Shown one piece after another: positions 48,620-59,811 of a stretch of DNA of 64,000 nucleotides (positions within the stretch are counted from its first letter, which is position 1; the number at the start of each line of letters is the position of its first letter). The stretch comes from Pyrrhosoma nymphula (lineage: Eukaryota > Arthropoda > Insecta > Odonata > Coenagrionidae). The stretch lies in NCBI GenBank assembly GCA_963573305.1, contig OY754339.1, forward strand, positions 9,905,941 to 9,969,940, written 5' to 3'. Made by a program: the position numbers and the translations under genes. The notes below the pieces were generated by a model that saw only the letters and a program-made list of their open reading frames with translations, did not search any database and was not told the origin of the DNA.

Positions 48620-50790
48620 GTTAAGAATTTCTACTATGTAAAGCCTAAAACCATAGAATTTATGCTCTGAATATTTTTAAGTATTTAATTTTGCAAATAG
48701 ACGAAAATACCATATTCCATCATTTGTTTTGTACACGTCTGCTTTGTACATAAGTGCCTACTTAGATAGAAAAAGTGACATTGCAACGCATGAAGGTACA
48801 GATAGTCAGTGAAAAAATTAATAAAATCATTTATTCCATTCCTAATAAAAGTTCTTTTGAGTTCGTTTAAATATAATTTTTAATAAAGTTTCATAATAAA
48901 ACAAATCCGGCCAGCGATGAAAATGAACTTGGCACTTATTTAAAATGGAAGTATATGAGAACCTGGAGTTGAACCTGAGACTTAAACCGAACGAAAGTTA
49001 TTTAATAGCCAGCGTAACAATTACCTGCATGAGAATAAATAATTTGAAAGAGTTTACATTTGTTTAACTTCAAGTTTTTTAATAAGAATGTGTGTTTCAG
49101 GATGCAGTGGGAATGGGGTTCTTGAGAAGTGTTGGCGGCAAAAGTTGGAGGGGTTGTTTAGGAATGAGCGGGTCATGAAAGATTTTGTATTTATTGATCT
49201 AATTGTGAACATATTGAAAAAAGAGTGTGCTCTGTTGATTCGGCCAAGGTGAGAGATAATAGACGATTAGCCATACATGTTTAAGGTAAGGGAATGAATG
49301 GTGAGAGAGAGAGAGGGGTAGACCAAGAAAGTCACGGGTAAATGTGGTGGATGACACTTTTAATGTAGTTGAAGTGAGATATCATTTTAAAACAAATTCC
49401 ATGAATTTAGCCTCATTATGAAGAAAAAGACCTCATCTATCGAATGAAATCAAAATATCAGACACCAATATACTCTTCCAAATATTTGTCAATGATCATC
49501 AGCCATTTTACATGGGAAATAGACTTCATTTAAAACATGAGGCACTCATAACGCATAGATTTCGTCGTTCATTTAAGTGTGTAGTATGTATGATTTGTAA
49601 GTTATTTCTAAAAACAAATCAAAATTCTCAGCTCAACGTTTTTTTACAGAATCGCAAAAAAGACCTATTGTGAATGCGTTTCAGCGTAAGGCGTGAAAAA
49701 AATAAGTCAGATCAAGCACTTTTGTATATTTAATGAATTTACAGAGAATTTCAGTAATTCGTAACAAAGTTTCTGTGCCATTTATGCAACAATATTTACT
49801 AAATCTTCCCAAAATTGCTTTAAATTTACTATCAAATACTTATATGATCTCTTGTATGACCAGAGAATTATCACGCTCAAACTACCTTAAGAGGAGGAAT
49901 AATAATACTCTTAAAAATGGGAGTGAAAGTATGAGTCAATGCATGAATATAAGTATAAAGTGTGCAAGGATAGGGATTTTATAGAAATTTATTTAAATAG
50001 AGCTCGTTTCCTTGACCTTACATGAATAACGTTTTTTTTTAACTTTGTCTGCTTCGAAATAGCATGGAGTGATAGTGTATTTTTATGTATGGATATTCTT
50101 TTACACCCTGTGTTTTTATCCAACTTTCTGGTTTAAAGCTCCTTTCTCTAACCATTATTCACTTCTCGTTCCTCCTTGGACCTTCATACTTCCCCAGCAT
50201 AACGACCCAGCATGACGCTGCCCTTAATTCTCATTTACTATCTCCCCTTTCTCAAAACTCTTCGCGCTCTTTTGAACCTAAATTCCATTGTATCTCTTAT
50301 ATCCCATTCCACTTCTCCTAAGTAGCTTCCAGTTAACCTTACTGAGAAAAATGGTCTATTTTTAACAACATCCCATCTTCCTCATCTCATACCCCTCTGT
50401 CTCCTGTTCCCATCACTCTCGCCTTCCTTTAAATCCCATATCCCTCCTGTTCTAAACACCACATTTTTAATCTAATCTCATCATAATCTTTCATTTATGA
50501 CCTATAAAAGGGGTAAACCTGGAAAGCCATGGGTGAATGAGGTGTAAGAGACACGAAGACTCGGTACTAACGAAGCATTAAGTGAAAACAAGTGAAAGGT
50601 ATGCAAGGATATGCACTGTGGAGATAATTGTTAAAAGAGTTTCATCCATCTGTTTCATCCATTTGAAACCTTGAGAGTTTGGCGTGTGGCAGGGGATGTA
50701 AGAACATCAGTCATAAAGAGGAGAGGGAATGGGGGAAAGGAAATGGATGAATGAATGGGCAAATAGTGAAATTTATATTGACATAGAATT
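48620..50790. other. Stretch without complete gene; weak LINE traces
   Basis: AT-rich. Two short plus-strand segments look like LINE tails: RGRPRKSRVNVVDD (about 49315-49362) and KRGKPGKPWVNEV followed by a stop and RRLGTNEALSENK (about 50510-50600). Both match the GRPR-K-x-W-x-x-E-V pattern that ends many LINE polyproteins, but are too short to classify. Confidence 0.35.
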
Positions 50791-50795
50791 AATTG

Positions 50796-51012
50796 CCACA
50801 AAAAAACACGGTACAAAATTCCACTAATTATTTTATTTCTGTCAACCGGTTTTGACGTCTAAAGCGTCATTTACAAGACAAAATAACAGTTTTGTCTTTT
50901 AAATGAACAAACAACAAACAAGACTGTTTTGTCTTGTAAATAACGCTTTAGTCGTCGAAACCGGTCGGCAGCAATAATGTAATTAGTGTAATTTTGTACC
51001 ATGTTTTTGTGA
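50796..51012. repeat. Penelope-type inverted pair
   Basis: Inverted arms 50796-50885 and about 50925-51012. Reading outward from the centre, each has TTGTAAATxACGCTTTA, then CGTC, a GAAAC or AAAAC, the palindrome ACCGGT (50845-50850 and 50960-50965), an AATAAAAT-like stretch, TTAGTG, AATTTTGTACC and a T-run at the outer ends. A GACAAAACA-type linker separates the arms. It is one of the cleanest fold-backs in the window and has no coding sequence. Confidence 0.75.
50932..50967 (+). ncRNA. Degenerate hammerhead-like motif, right arm
   Basis: TTGTAAATAACG replaces the CUGANGA core, but the downstream half is intact: GTC, GAA, palindromic ACCGGT and a GTC triplet. In the inverted left arm (50843-50876) the hairpin GACGC/GTC is better kept but GAA reads AAA. 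Neither arm is likely to cleave. The layout nevertheless matches the better preserved loci. Confidence 0.35.
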
Positions 51013-51019
51013 CAGTGAA

Positions 51020-53255
51020 ATCTATCTTCAATTTCCACAAGGTATCACCAGAATCGATTAATTTGATTTATATTGACATGTTTAAGCTTATCTCTCTGTA
51101 TATGTGTTAATCATTCGTGTGATTCACGGAGAAAAGTAATTCATTTACCTGTGAGATCGACTGCGTCTTCTTTCTCTCGTTTTAAGTAATTTCTGACTGC
51201 TCCGGAACTGGGTTAAAATCATAACTTCCATGTCATCTTGTAACCCTTCTGATCAGAAATTATCAAGTGAATTAAGCTTTGAGTGTAGCCTCCAAGTATC
51301 CTCCGGCTCCCAGCTTAGTCTTTCCATTACCTGTGTTACACCCTCTGCTCACTCGCAGCAGATTTTACAGAAGCGTACGGTTGCAGAGCTCCAAATGCTT
51401 TCGGTGTATTCGAGGTGTTTCGTAAGTAGAAGGAAGTACCATTTATCTTTCGCTTTTTCAAATGCATTACTTTTAACCTTGGAAGTACTGGTTTTACTTT
51501 TAGTACCACTGCTGTTGGTCTGTTGCTGAGAGCATTTTACGCATTGTGAATAATTGAGTTATACAATTTAGCTGGGGAAGATAAATAAATGTGGGGAGTT
51601 GGAAAGAAAACTAACGTTGGAATTAGTCTACCGTGAAAGAGGGCAAAAAATAATAATTTTCTGTTCAGAATTTCTCTTAAATTCGTAATTCTTTTTTAAC
51701 CATAGAATTGTATCGTTTCCGTTAAACATAAAATAATCCTTGAACGCTTCGCTCATTTCCCATTTGACCAATGTGAATGTTCTTTCACTTTAAATTCCCT
51801 TATTTTTTTTAAGGAAATGCATAATGTATCGATATCAGGTTCCCTATACCACTGAAGCTCCTCTTTCATGTGAGATTTAATAAATGCAGTGAGAATATAA
51901 AATTTTGAACGAATCGCTATTACTGAATTTGGCCACCAGGCAAATTCGAGCCATAATTTTTAAATAATTTTTAATTTCAAGAATTTGACCATGTTTTAAG
52001 TTTCAAAGAATTTGACCATGATGGCTTGCATTTTTTTATTGATGTTCCTAGGAAATTTTTACCAGGTAAATGAAAATAGTTTCTGCTCCGTTCCTTTCCC
52101 AGCATGGCCATCGCTTCTCCCTTCCTACCCAACCCCCCCTCCCCCTCCCCCGGGTCACCCCATCCTTCTTTCCCCACCCCAAACCACCCTTTCTCTTGCG
52201 ATCCGCGCGTGTCTGGAATTCCCTTTCGTTCTACCGGAGAGCCAACCGCCATCTTTGGACCGCCGGCCAAAACTTAATTATTTCCCACAACCAAGTTTCG
52301 CGTGCTAACCTCTTCCTCTGATCCCACAGCCCACCTGTCTCCCACTAAAGCCGACCGTCGTACTGTGTGCGAAATTCTTTTACTATTTCTTTTTTTAGTT
52401 GCGTTGGAAACTCTTTGTTTTAATTCTCCTTCGAAGAGCCTGAGCATGTATGCAAATCCGTTGTGCGAGGCAGGTAGCTCTTTGTTTTCGCCGATGGGTG
52501 GAATACACTCTCGCTCGGGATTTTGATTAAAGCTTATTTGATCAAGTGACGGGCGAGTTTAATTAATTGGTGCGGTGAGCGTTAAGCGAATGCCGATATC
52601 CTACATATCTTGGTCAGTTTATTTTGGCACGATAACATTTATCGCACAATTGGAAATTCTCCCGAAGGAATTTTCAGCCAAAGAGCCATGAGGTTGGTGG
52701 GAGTTAAATTTCCTTTAAATGGTTAGCACGTGGAAAGTGTTTAGTTCATATTTTTCGGGAATTTTCCAGAAATAAATAGAATTTGGAAAATATTTTTCTG
52801 AAAATAAATATTATTTTCGAGTGTTCTTTTTTTATAAAGTCTTATTTCTACAGTCTCCTTGACTCTATTTGTAATTTTCCATTTACCGTTTAAATTTAAA
52901 ACATCCTAGATTGACCAACCTTTCACAATGAGTGTCCATAAAATCTCTAATTCTTCCTCAGACTGTTTTTAATGCTTAAGTTTAAATAATAAATTGCAGT
53001 ACACATTTACGGTTTTCTTAATTATTTTTTTCCTTGTCTCAGCGAGACCATAAATGCAGGAAGACCATTGGAGGAACCTTTTCTGAAGGCCATGTATTGC
53101 AATAATGGAAGTTTTACGCTCTGTTACAGAGAAGATATTTCAAAGCAACGAACGATGCTTTTTCGCCTTCATTGTAGGATGATCAGTCCGCATTTTCGAT
53201 GCCCTAATAAGCGCCTAAAAATGCATTCAACCCCTGGACTTCAAAACGTTGGAAA
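51020..53255. other. Stretch without recognised gene
   Basis: AT-rich except for a C-rich patch at about 52090-52350 with frames open on both strands. No recognised domain, RNA gene or element end. Confidence 0.45.
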
Positions 53256-53259
53256 GCAT

Positions 53260-53800
53260 ATTTGTCACTCGACCTCGCCATGTCCAGCCATCTGGGTCCC
53301 TCCACCGCCGAGACAACGGCCCTTGTTAGGACCATCTCGTACGTTGCGACGGCCGCTCGCGGTTTTGGTCCGCATAGGGACCCTTTCTCACCACATGCCT
53401 CCCGTGTGTGTGTACGAACGAATGTGTACGGGTCGTTTTCAGGACGGTGTCCCGGTTGGGGAGGGCGTACCTAGTCGATGTGGCCTCTGGCGACCACCGC
53501 CAAACTCTAAGCGTCCTCCCACACTCAGCCTTCCTCCTCCACATCACACTGCAAGCCTTTCGTGTCGATGAATTTCTGGTCGCAACATGGGCGCACACTG
53601 TTCCGTGTTCGAGCTTTCATCGCATCGGCGGCGTCACCCAGAGTTGTGGCGGCAGCGCACACAATCACGGGGAGGGAGTCCTGCGTTCTTTTCGTCCACC
53701 GTCTTCTGGTCGTGAATTTACGAGCCGATGAGCACGCCGCTATTACTGCCAGCAGTGAACTTGTTCCGTTAATCGATTGTTTTGTGTAGCCCAATCTTGC
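53260..53800. other. GC-rich, CpG-dense island
   Basis: The most marked rise in GC and CpG in the window, with sharp borders on AT-rich sequence. Six overlapping frames of 70-167 residues are open on both strands, and none shows a recognised domain. A promoter or first-exon island of a gene outside the window is possible. Composition is the only evidence. Confidence 0.4.
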
Positions 53801-56095
53801 CCTCAAGATTTCTGATTTTGCCCGGTCGTGAGGATATTGCAATAACAAGGCTCATAGCTTAGCCTAGATAACCTTTCTATAGCACATGCATATTTAGTTC
53901 TGTCATTTATTTTATACATTGAAATCTTGGATTTTTTAATAGAGTGGTCACAAACTGATATCTAATTATAATTCTACCGAGGGAAAATAGTGAAACAGGT
54001 ACTTTATACGGATGACTATCACGGTTGTTAGAATATTTAGGTTCACTTACAGATTTCTATTTCTTTCTTGTTATAAGACGTTGGTTACGAGTTGTATTGG
54101 AAGGCATTCTACGGGTGACAGATGTCTTGTAAATGTCTCCGAAAGAGCTATGGAAGGATTTGAAAGTGAAGGAAATTGTTAAGGCAGAGTTTACTCTACT
54201 GGCCTATCACCAAAAACTTTATGATATGAATGCAAAAATTCAATAGGTAACGGTGTGTTGTGTATGTTACAAATATTGGTCTTTTCACAGAACATTAAAT
54301 TGATGAAATATTGGCCATTGATACAAATGCATGACAAATGGGAAAAATTGATTTTTACAAGTTATATAGTATTATTAGGAGCTGAAGATGCTTATAACCC
54401 ATTAATCTATACATGTACTACCAATACTAAATATGTCAAATTCTGACAAATTTAAAATGCTTGTTAACTATTGAACAAGGTTTAAATATGTGTATAAATA
54501 TAAAAAATTAAACTAAACATATATATAATAAGAGCAACTAAATTATGACGAATCCGCATATTAATAATTTAGAAAACGATTGCCCCAAGCATTTCATATA
54601 TTTCTAAATGCATATGGAAAGTTTCTTTGCTATCATTTCAATAGCCACATGGCCACATATCTTCATATTATTATGCATTAAGTATTTTTAAAGTAAATGT
54701 ACGACTTGGCGTTAGTTGTTTCAGTGGTGCAGTGTTCAAGAAGAATATTTTGGTAATTCGAATTGAAAGGGCGTGAAAATATCTTTGAAATATCATTAAA
54801 TTTTCACCTCCAAAGATTTTAAATCTGAACTTTGACTTTATCCGATAATGTTAGAAGACATATTAAATGCAGTTTTGGTATATGCTCGGCCCCGGGATGT
54901 AAAAGTAAAACCTTTTGTTCATTGGGATATAACTAACTAGCTAGACGTAAATGTTCAGTAAAAATGTAAAAAAAACATTTAATTTCACTGCTGAATCTCT
55001 CAAACTGAACTGAACTGCTGGCTTTCATCGTAAATTTTCAAGCGTACCTTAATCAAACGACTCCGAGAAATTTCTTAGGAAGAGAGAGAACCGCAAATTT
55101 ACACGGATGCTGAGAACACCTTGATGATACATTCTATTTTTCTTTTTATCTTTCCTTCTTCTGTGGGAAGCCTAGGTGCATCGGTGCACATTGATGGCAC
55201 CAAGTTACGAAGCGATCAAAAGAGCCTCCAAGCTTAAGAGCCAATGGAAAAGCACAAGCGAGTATTCTCTTTGAGTGGAAATAGGTACGGATGCATCTTA
55301 GGTAAAGTGGTTTAATGTGAAATGAGGAACGACTTCGGAGTAAAGGTAGAGGCTCACCTTTTCCCGTCTGCGTTAGACTGCGAGTGGGGATACATTGGCT
55401 GAAAGGATGCGTGCTATTGAGATGGATTCCTTGGAGAAGAGAAGACTCAAGTACTCAAGGATTCAATGACGGCATGCAAGTGCTTTGATTTAGTGAATGT
55501 TGACGGTCTTGAAAATCGTGTTGTGGGTGTCGTGGGATTTGGGACAATTCTGTTCGGGAAAGAGTTACTTCGGCTCTTGGAGTTGGGTCGGCGCAAAGGG
55601 CATGTGATGGTTTCGGCGAAAGAAAAAACCTCGAAAGTAGCAGGTGCTTTAGTGTAATTTTAAACAATAATCATGATATTATTCAGTCGTATGTGGAATT
55701 TTATCAGCTATGATAAAAGTCTTCAGGGCTAAATGAAAATAGGTGCATTAAAAACACAGATACATGTTACACAAATATATGTAATTACCTGGTTACCGAG
55801 CGTTGCTTGATGTTTTTTTGATGTACTAAGAACTTTTATTCTCCTATTCTGCTATTTATTGTCTATTTTATATATATTGGGCATTCGCTTTGTGCGATTA
55901 AAGGTTTTGGTAAAACAAGTTTTATAAAGCAGAACGGATATTTATTTTTTAAATATACTAGTGATGATGCAATTAGGTAGTATAAAGCAAATGCAACTAC
56001 ACCACTGACACAAAAATGTTATTCTAAATAAATTCTGAAAGCATCAATAAATTAAATATTTACTTTGTTTGAATTATTTAGAATGTTCATTGACA
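53801..56095. other. AT-rich stretch without recognised gene
   Basis: Nothing recognised, apart from slightly higher GC at about 55180-55640. Confidence 0.5.
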
Positions 56096-56121
56096 TATTA
56101 TTGCTATTATTAGATAAAAAA

Positions 56122-56500
56122 TTATCCAATTCTTCTTTCCATACAATGTTTCTCCTGTGTCGAAGTTATTGAGTCAGGACGCGATTGGGCAAATTGTTGC
56201 AAGGTTGATCCATCTTCAAAAGTTGTACAAGCTGCTTCCGCAAATTCGGGCCATTCAGGATTGCATGTCAATGTGATAAAGAAGTCTGATGATCCAAGTC
56301 GATGGACAAAGGCCGTAGCTTCTTCAAAATGTTTAGTGTAAAAACGTGTAGATCCAGGAAACGAAGTAGGAAAAAATAATCCTTTCACCAAAAACATCAT
56401 TCTTTTTTTTCAGCCAATTCACTCAAAAATTGAATCGCTCTTGTACAGTTTTCTGAAAGTATTTTTTTTAATTTGCTCTAATCCATTGGATATGGACATG
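56122..56500 (-). pseudogene. Helitron Rep (helitron-like replication) domain start
   Basis: Minus-strand sequence reads NGLEQIKKNTFRKLYKSDSI, a frameshift, then FPTSFPGSTRFY, EEATAFVHRLGSSDFFITLT and CNPEWPEF, then RPDSIT. This corresponds to the LP-x-SF-x-GG-x-RYM, FIT-x-TCNP-x-WPEI and RPDL block at the start of the Helitron Rep domain. The HUH active site should follow but the similarity ends, so this is the truncation border. Confidence 0.8.
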
Positions 56501-56613
56501 TTCCTCTCTTATACGAGGGCAAACTGAAAAATAAGGTCTCCAATTTTTTTTGTCCTAGAAAATTACATTTATTTACATTGTTGGATACATCGTTGGAAAG
56601 GTCATGGCTTCAG

Positions 56614-56796
56614 CTATTTTTCGATGTAGTCACCCTTGCGCTCGATGACTTTCCTCATCCGCACGATGAACATTTGAATCCCGTCGTCATACCAGCTTCC
56701 GTCCGCGTTGCGAAGATAGGCGTTGACCTCCTCTTGCACCTCGTCGTCCGTCGCGATCTTCATCTCTCCTTGGTGTTTCTTCAGGGCGAGGAACAT
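56614..56796 (-). pseudogene. Mariner transposase C-terminus (inverted arm)
   Basis: The minus-strand frame reads FLALKKHQGEMKIATDDEVQ, then a NADGSWYDDGIQ segment and VIERKGDYIEK before the stop. This is the usual mariner C-terminal end and here has no frameshift, unlike the plus-strand arm. It overlaps the antisense of a longer plus-strand open frame (56578-57171), whose first third is a shadow. Confidence 0.85.
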
Positions 56797-56860
56797 GTGG
56801 AAATCACTGGGTGCGACGTCGGGGCTTTACAGAGGGTGCCCGATCACTTTCCACCCAAAC

Positions 56861-57171
56861 TCCGCGCCATCAAGAACAAACGTCTAGGAATGCTGACGAA
56901 AGGAATCTCATTTCATCACGACAACGCGCGCCCGCATACGGCTAGTCAGACGCAGGAACTGATCTCGAAGTTTGGGTGGAAAGTGATCGGGCACCCTCCG
57001 TACAGCCCCGACGTCGCACCAAGTGATTTCCACATGTTCTTCGCCCTAAAGACACACCTAGGAGGGATGAAGATCGCGACGGACGACGAGGTGCAAGAGG
57101 AGGTGCCTATCTTCGCAACGAGGACGGAAGCTGGTATGACGACGGGATTCAAAAGTTCATCATGCGGATGA
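56861..57171 (+). pseudogene. Mariner transposase, partial (plus-strand arm)
   Basis: The centre and right arm encode IKNKRLGMLTKGISF, HHDNARPHTA, then YSPDVAPSDFHMF. The spacing between Asp of HHDN and Asp of APSD is 34 residues, matching the second half of a DD34D mariner triad. The first catalytic Asp is missing because the 5' half is absent. After MKIATDDEVQEEV a frameshift breaks the C-terminus. The protein, if made, would be inactive. Confidence 0.85.
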
Positions 57172-57539
57172 AGAAAGTCATCGAGCGCCAGGGTGACTAC
57201 ATCGAAAAATAGCTGAAGCCATGGCCATTCCAACGATGTATCTAACAATGTAAAAAAATGTCATTTTCTATGACAAAAAAAATTGGAGACCTTATTTTTA
57301 AGTTTGCCTTCGTATAAGTATCAACCTGATATTGCTGAAAATGCCGACCACCGAAATGCAAAGCAATGAACTTCAAAAGGTGGATATCAGGATTTCTTAG
57401 GTTGATGTCTGAAGGAAAATATTTGGCAAGTTGAGGTCTAAATGCTAATCGGTACTAAGCTAGATCATATCTCGTCAAATTTTGATGACTGGTATAAGGT
57501 GTTCATAAAAGATCATTAATACAAATAATCAAAAATTAG

Positions 57540-58760
57540 AAAATTTCGGTAAAATAGTGGATAAGTAAAGGGCCTCAAGGGCCTCAAGGGCCTAAAAGAC
57601 TGTCAATATTTTTCATGGTAACTAAAGATTTTCCACGTTTACGAATAATTAACTCTTTATCTGGAAAGATTTCGTCAGTGTTGAGAGTAGCAATGGCACA
57701 AATTTCATTCTGAAGGGGGATGTTAAACCTTCTGTGATCATCGGCATCAGGTAATACAAAAAGCAGCTTAACATAAAGCGGCTGTACACCTTCTGCAGCA
57801 GCGCGTCAGTTAGCTTCTTCTTCTAATTCTCGCATTATCATGAATCCTAGAGCAAACGGATTTCCAGATCTCAAAGTATGTTCCAAGAGACTAATAAGAT
57901 TCTCGCTGATACCATGATTAATGGCATTGTTTATGTGTGAACTAAGAACATCCTGGTTATCCAAATGTATATATGTCCATATTGAGGCCGTTCAAATTTT
58001 CCTTCATCATTTTGAGTGGGGTGAGCTGCTGCATTAAGTTTGTGATAAACTTGACCTCTAGCAATGTAACTATAAACTTCTCGACCGTTGACTGTTCGAT
58101 CGTCATCCACGGTGAATGAAGCCATTGCAAAACATATTCAAATTTCGAATACTTTCATAGAAGTCATCAGGAAATGGATGACGTCGATGAAACGATCGCG
58201 CTAACTCGTTCGGAAATTCTGGATGTGGTACATCTATCCTACCATGCAAGTAGCAGTCTCCAAACGAATTTCAATGAATTCGATTTGACACGTTCTTCGG
58301 GAAAATGCAATGATCCATAATTAATACAAGCAACACTAAAAGGTTGCAAACTATGGTAGGAAATATCAGTCGTTGTAGCTCCCTTGTAGGAACTTATTCG
58401 GTATAGCTGTAGTGCTTGTTGTCGTCTTGAATTTCTCCGGCGTTCTTCTTCCAATCGTTGATGATGATCATCATCAAACTCTTTTGTACGCCTCTGAAAC
58501 ACTCGTTCACGCATGTCTTGAAGCCGCTTATTTTTTGTGAGTCTTTTCTTCTATTCTTTGGTTATTTTGTCGTTTCAATATCTTTTACAAACCCAATTCC
58601 CTTTGTTCGTTTGATTCTCCACTTCTCTGGATTCGTGCAAGATCACGTATAATTTTTAAATGCTCTAGACGATCATCGGAAGACTCGTATTCTTGCCTCA
58701 TCCTTTTCTGACCGTTCCTTTCTTTAGAGTAAGAATCATTTAGTTCAGTCATCATTTCAA
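57540..58760 (-). pseudogene. Helitron polyprotein N-terminal part
   Basis: In minus sense: a charged start with ERNGQKRMRQEYESSDDR, an Arg/Glu-rich segment, then GSLHFPEERVKSNSLKF, FGDCYLHGRIDVPHPEFP, IRNLNM, MASFTVDDDR, GQVYHKLNAAAHP, the stretch NPFALGFMIMREL and, near the end, LGPLRPL. This order (CG-x-LHF-x-x-E, C-C-x-x-GK, NIR-x-YN, FaSm, G-x-x-YH, QLYIYD-like) matches the region before the Rep domain in animal Helitrons. At least three frameshifts and several stops break it. A CAAGGGCCT triplication lies at about 57573-57600. Confidence 0.75.
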
Positions 58761-58800
58761 ATAACCTAATTTTACATGTGATTTTTGCAATCCTGCTTGG

Positions 58801-59805
58801 TCTTGCTGATGTCGGAAAATGTTCTGCATTTTTAGGAATTAAACTACTTGAGGCACCAGGTATTGAGTCATCTCAACCTTGTACCATTTGCTCCTGAAGT
58901 TCTCTTTCAGATTCTGTAGAACGGATCAATATTCTACAGCCCCTGGAGGACTCACAAAACATGAACAGTTTCAAAATTACGTGATCAATACCATTTACAC
59001 TGTAGCAGCCATTAACCACACATGGAGGGTTTGGGTTGAAATATATTCCAGCTAAAATTTCTAAGTACATCTGTAAGAGACATTTTTTTAAAGAGGTGTA
59101 AATGTCTCAGGCATGATTTTCCGTTCCATGCCTATGCTGCAGTTTCCAAGTAAACAAAACATTCAATTGTTGAAGTAGTGCAAACATTTGAGATTTTTGA
59201 GTTAAAACTAAATTTCCAGGAAAATGCGATGGGGATACGGAAATTGATTGCAAGAATTAAAACATTTGTCTTTTCATTTATCTAAAAGTAACATTTTAAA
59301 TTTGTATCAGGAGTGTAAGAAATTAAACAAAGCAAACATAAAAACATCTGCATAGCAAAAATGGAGTAGCCTAGCCTTTTTATATGTTAAAAATTCACAT
59401 TTTTTTGCCCAATATCTTGTAAAAAAGAGATTTCCCAAATAGAAGACCTAAGTAAATCGCATTTTCGTACCCAATATTAGTAAATTTGTTACTTTCATCA
59501 AAATCGTTAAAGTCGTTTTTGAAATAAAATTTACATATATACACATATATATAAACAAGATTTGCTCGTTTAATAGTATAGGATACATGTATAAATAAGA
59601 AGTAACCTTAGAGATTAAATTGATTCTAGAAAAATCCAGGTTAAGATATTCTTCTAAGGATTATATTTGCTCTGGGATTTGCTAGGATTGTACAGTTGTT
59701 TCATACCATTCTGTTGCAAACCTTGGTTAGTGAATATTACTAACATATTTCTTTGACCTGATGATGGGTGGCGAGCTTATATTTACGAACTTATGAACAT
59801 TTTAC
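58801..59805. other. AT-rich stretch upstream of Helitron remnant
   Basis: A minus-strand frame at 58873-59070 contains PPCVVNGCYS and may be further Helitron N-terminal sequence, but is not conserved enough to call. The rest is AT-rich without features. Confidence 0.4.
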
Positions 59806-59811
59806 GCCTGA

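Larger units (their letters stand above)
56514..57312. mobile_element. Palindromic mariner-family element in Helitron
   Basis: Ends start CGAGGGCAAACT (56514) and finish AGTTTGCCTTCG (57312), flanked by TATA/TATA with a TA target duplication. The whole element is an inverted repeat: arms 56514-56860 and 56970-57312 with a 109 bp unique centre. Each arm carries, from outside in, the terminal repeat, the transposase stop and its last ~95 codons. It therefore looks like a mariner that lost its 5' half and gained an inverted copy of its 3' half. Confidence 0.9.
56100..58800 (-). mobile_element. Helitron remnant
   Basis: A minus-strand, frame-broken Helitron polyprotein. The N-terminal region runs from about 58760 down to 57540 and the start of the Rep region from about 56500 to 56122. 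A mariner is inserted between them at 56514-57312. Downstream of 56122 (towards lower coordinates) the Rep catalytic HUH motif and the helicase are missing, so the copy is 3'-truncated. Terminal hallmarks (5'-TC, 3' hairpin and CTRR) were not found. Confidence 0.8.

Noticed and set aside
48955..49030. tRNA-like GGTTCAACTCC on the minus strand
   Set aside because: It has a B-box-like sequence, but the T-stem has a mismatch and there is no convincing A-box or acceptor stem.
53068..53571. 167-residue plus-strand open frame in the CpG-rich island
   Set aside because: Frames are open on both strands over the same bases and none has a domain.
59755..59800. CTGATGATG followed by GAAC as another hammerhead-like motif
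   Set aside because: The bases between them cannot form a stem II, and no inverted partner is nearby.
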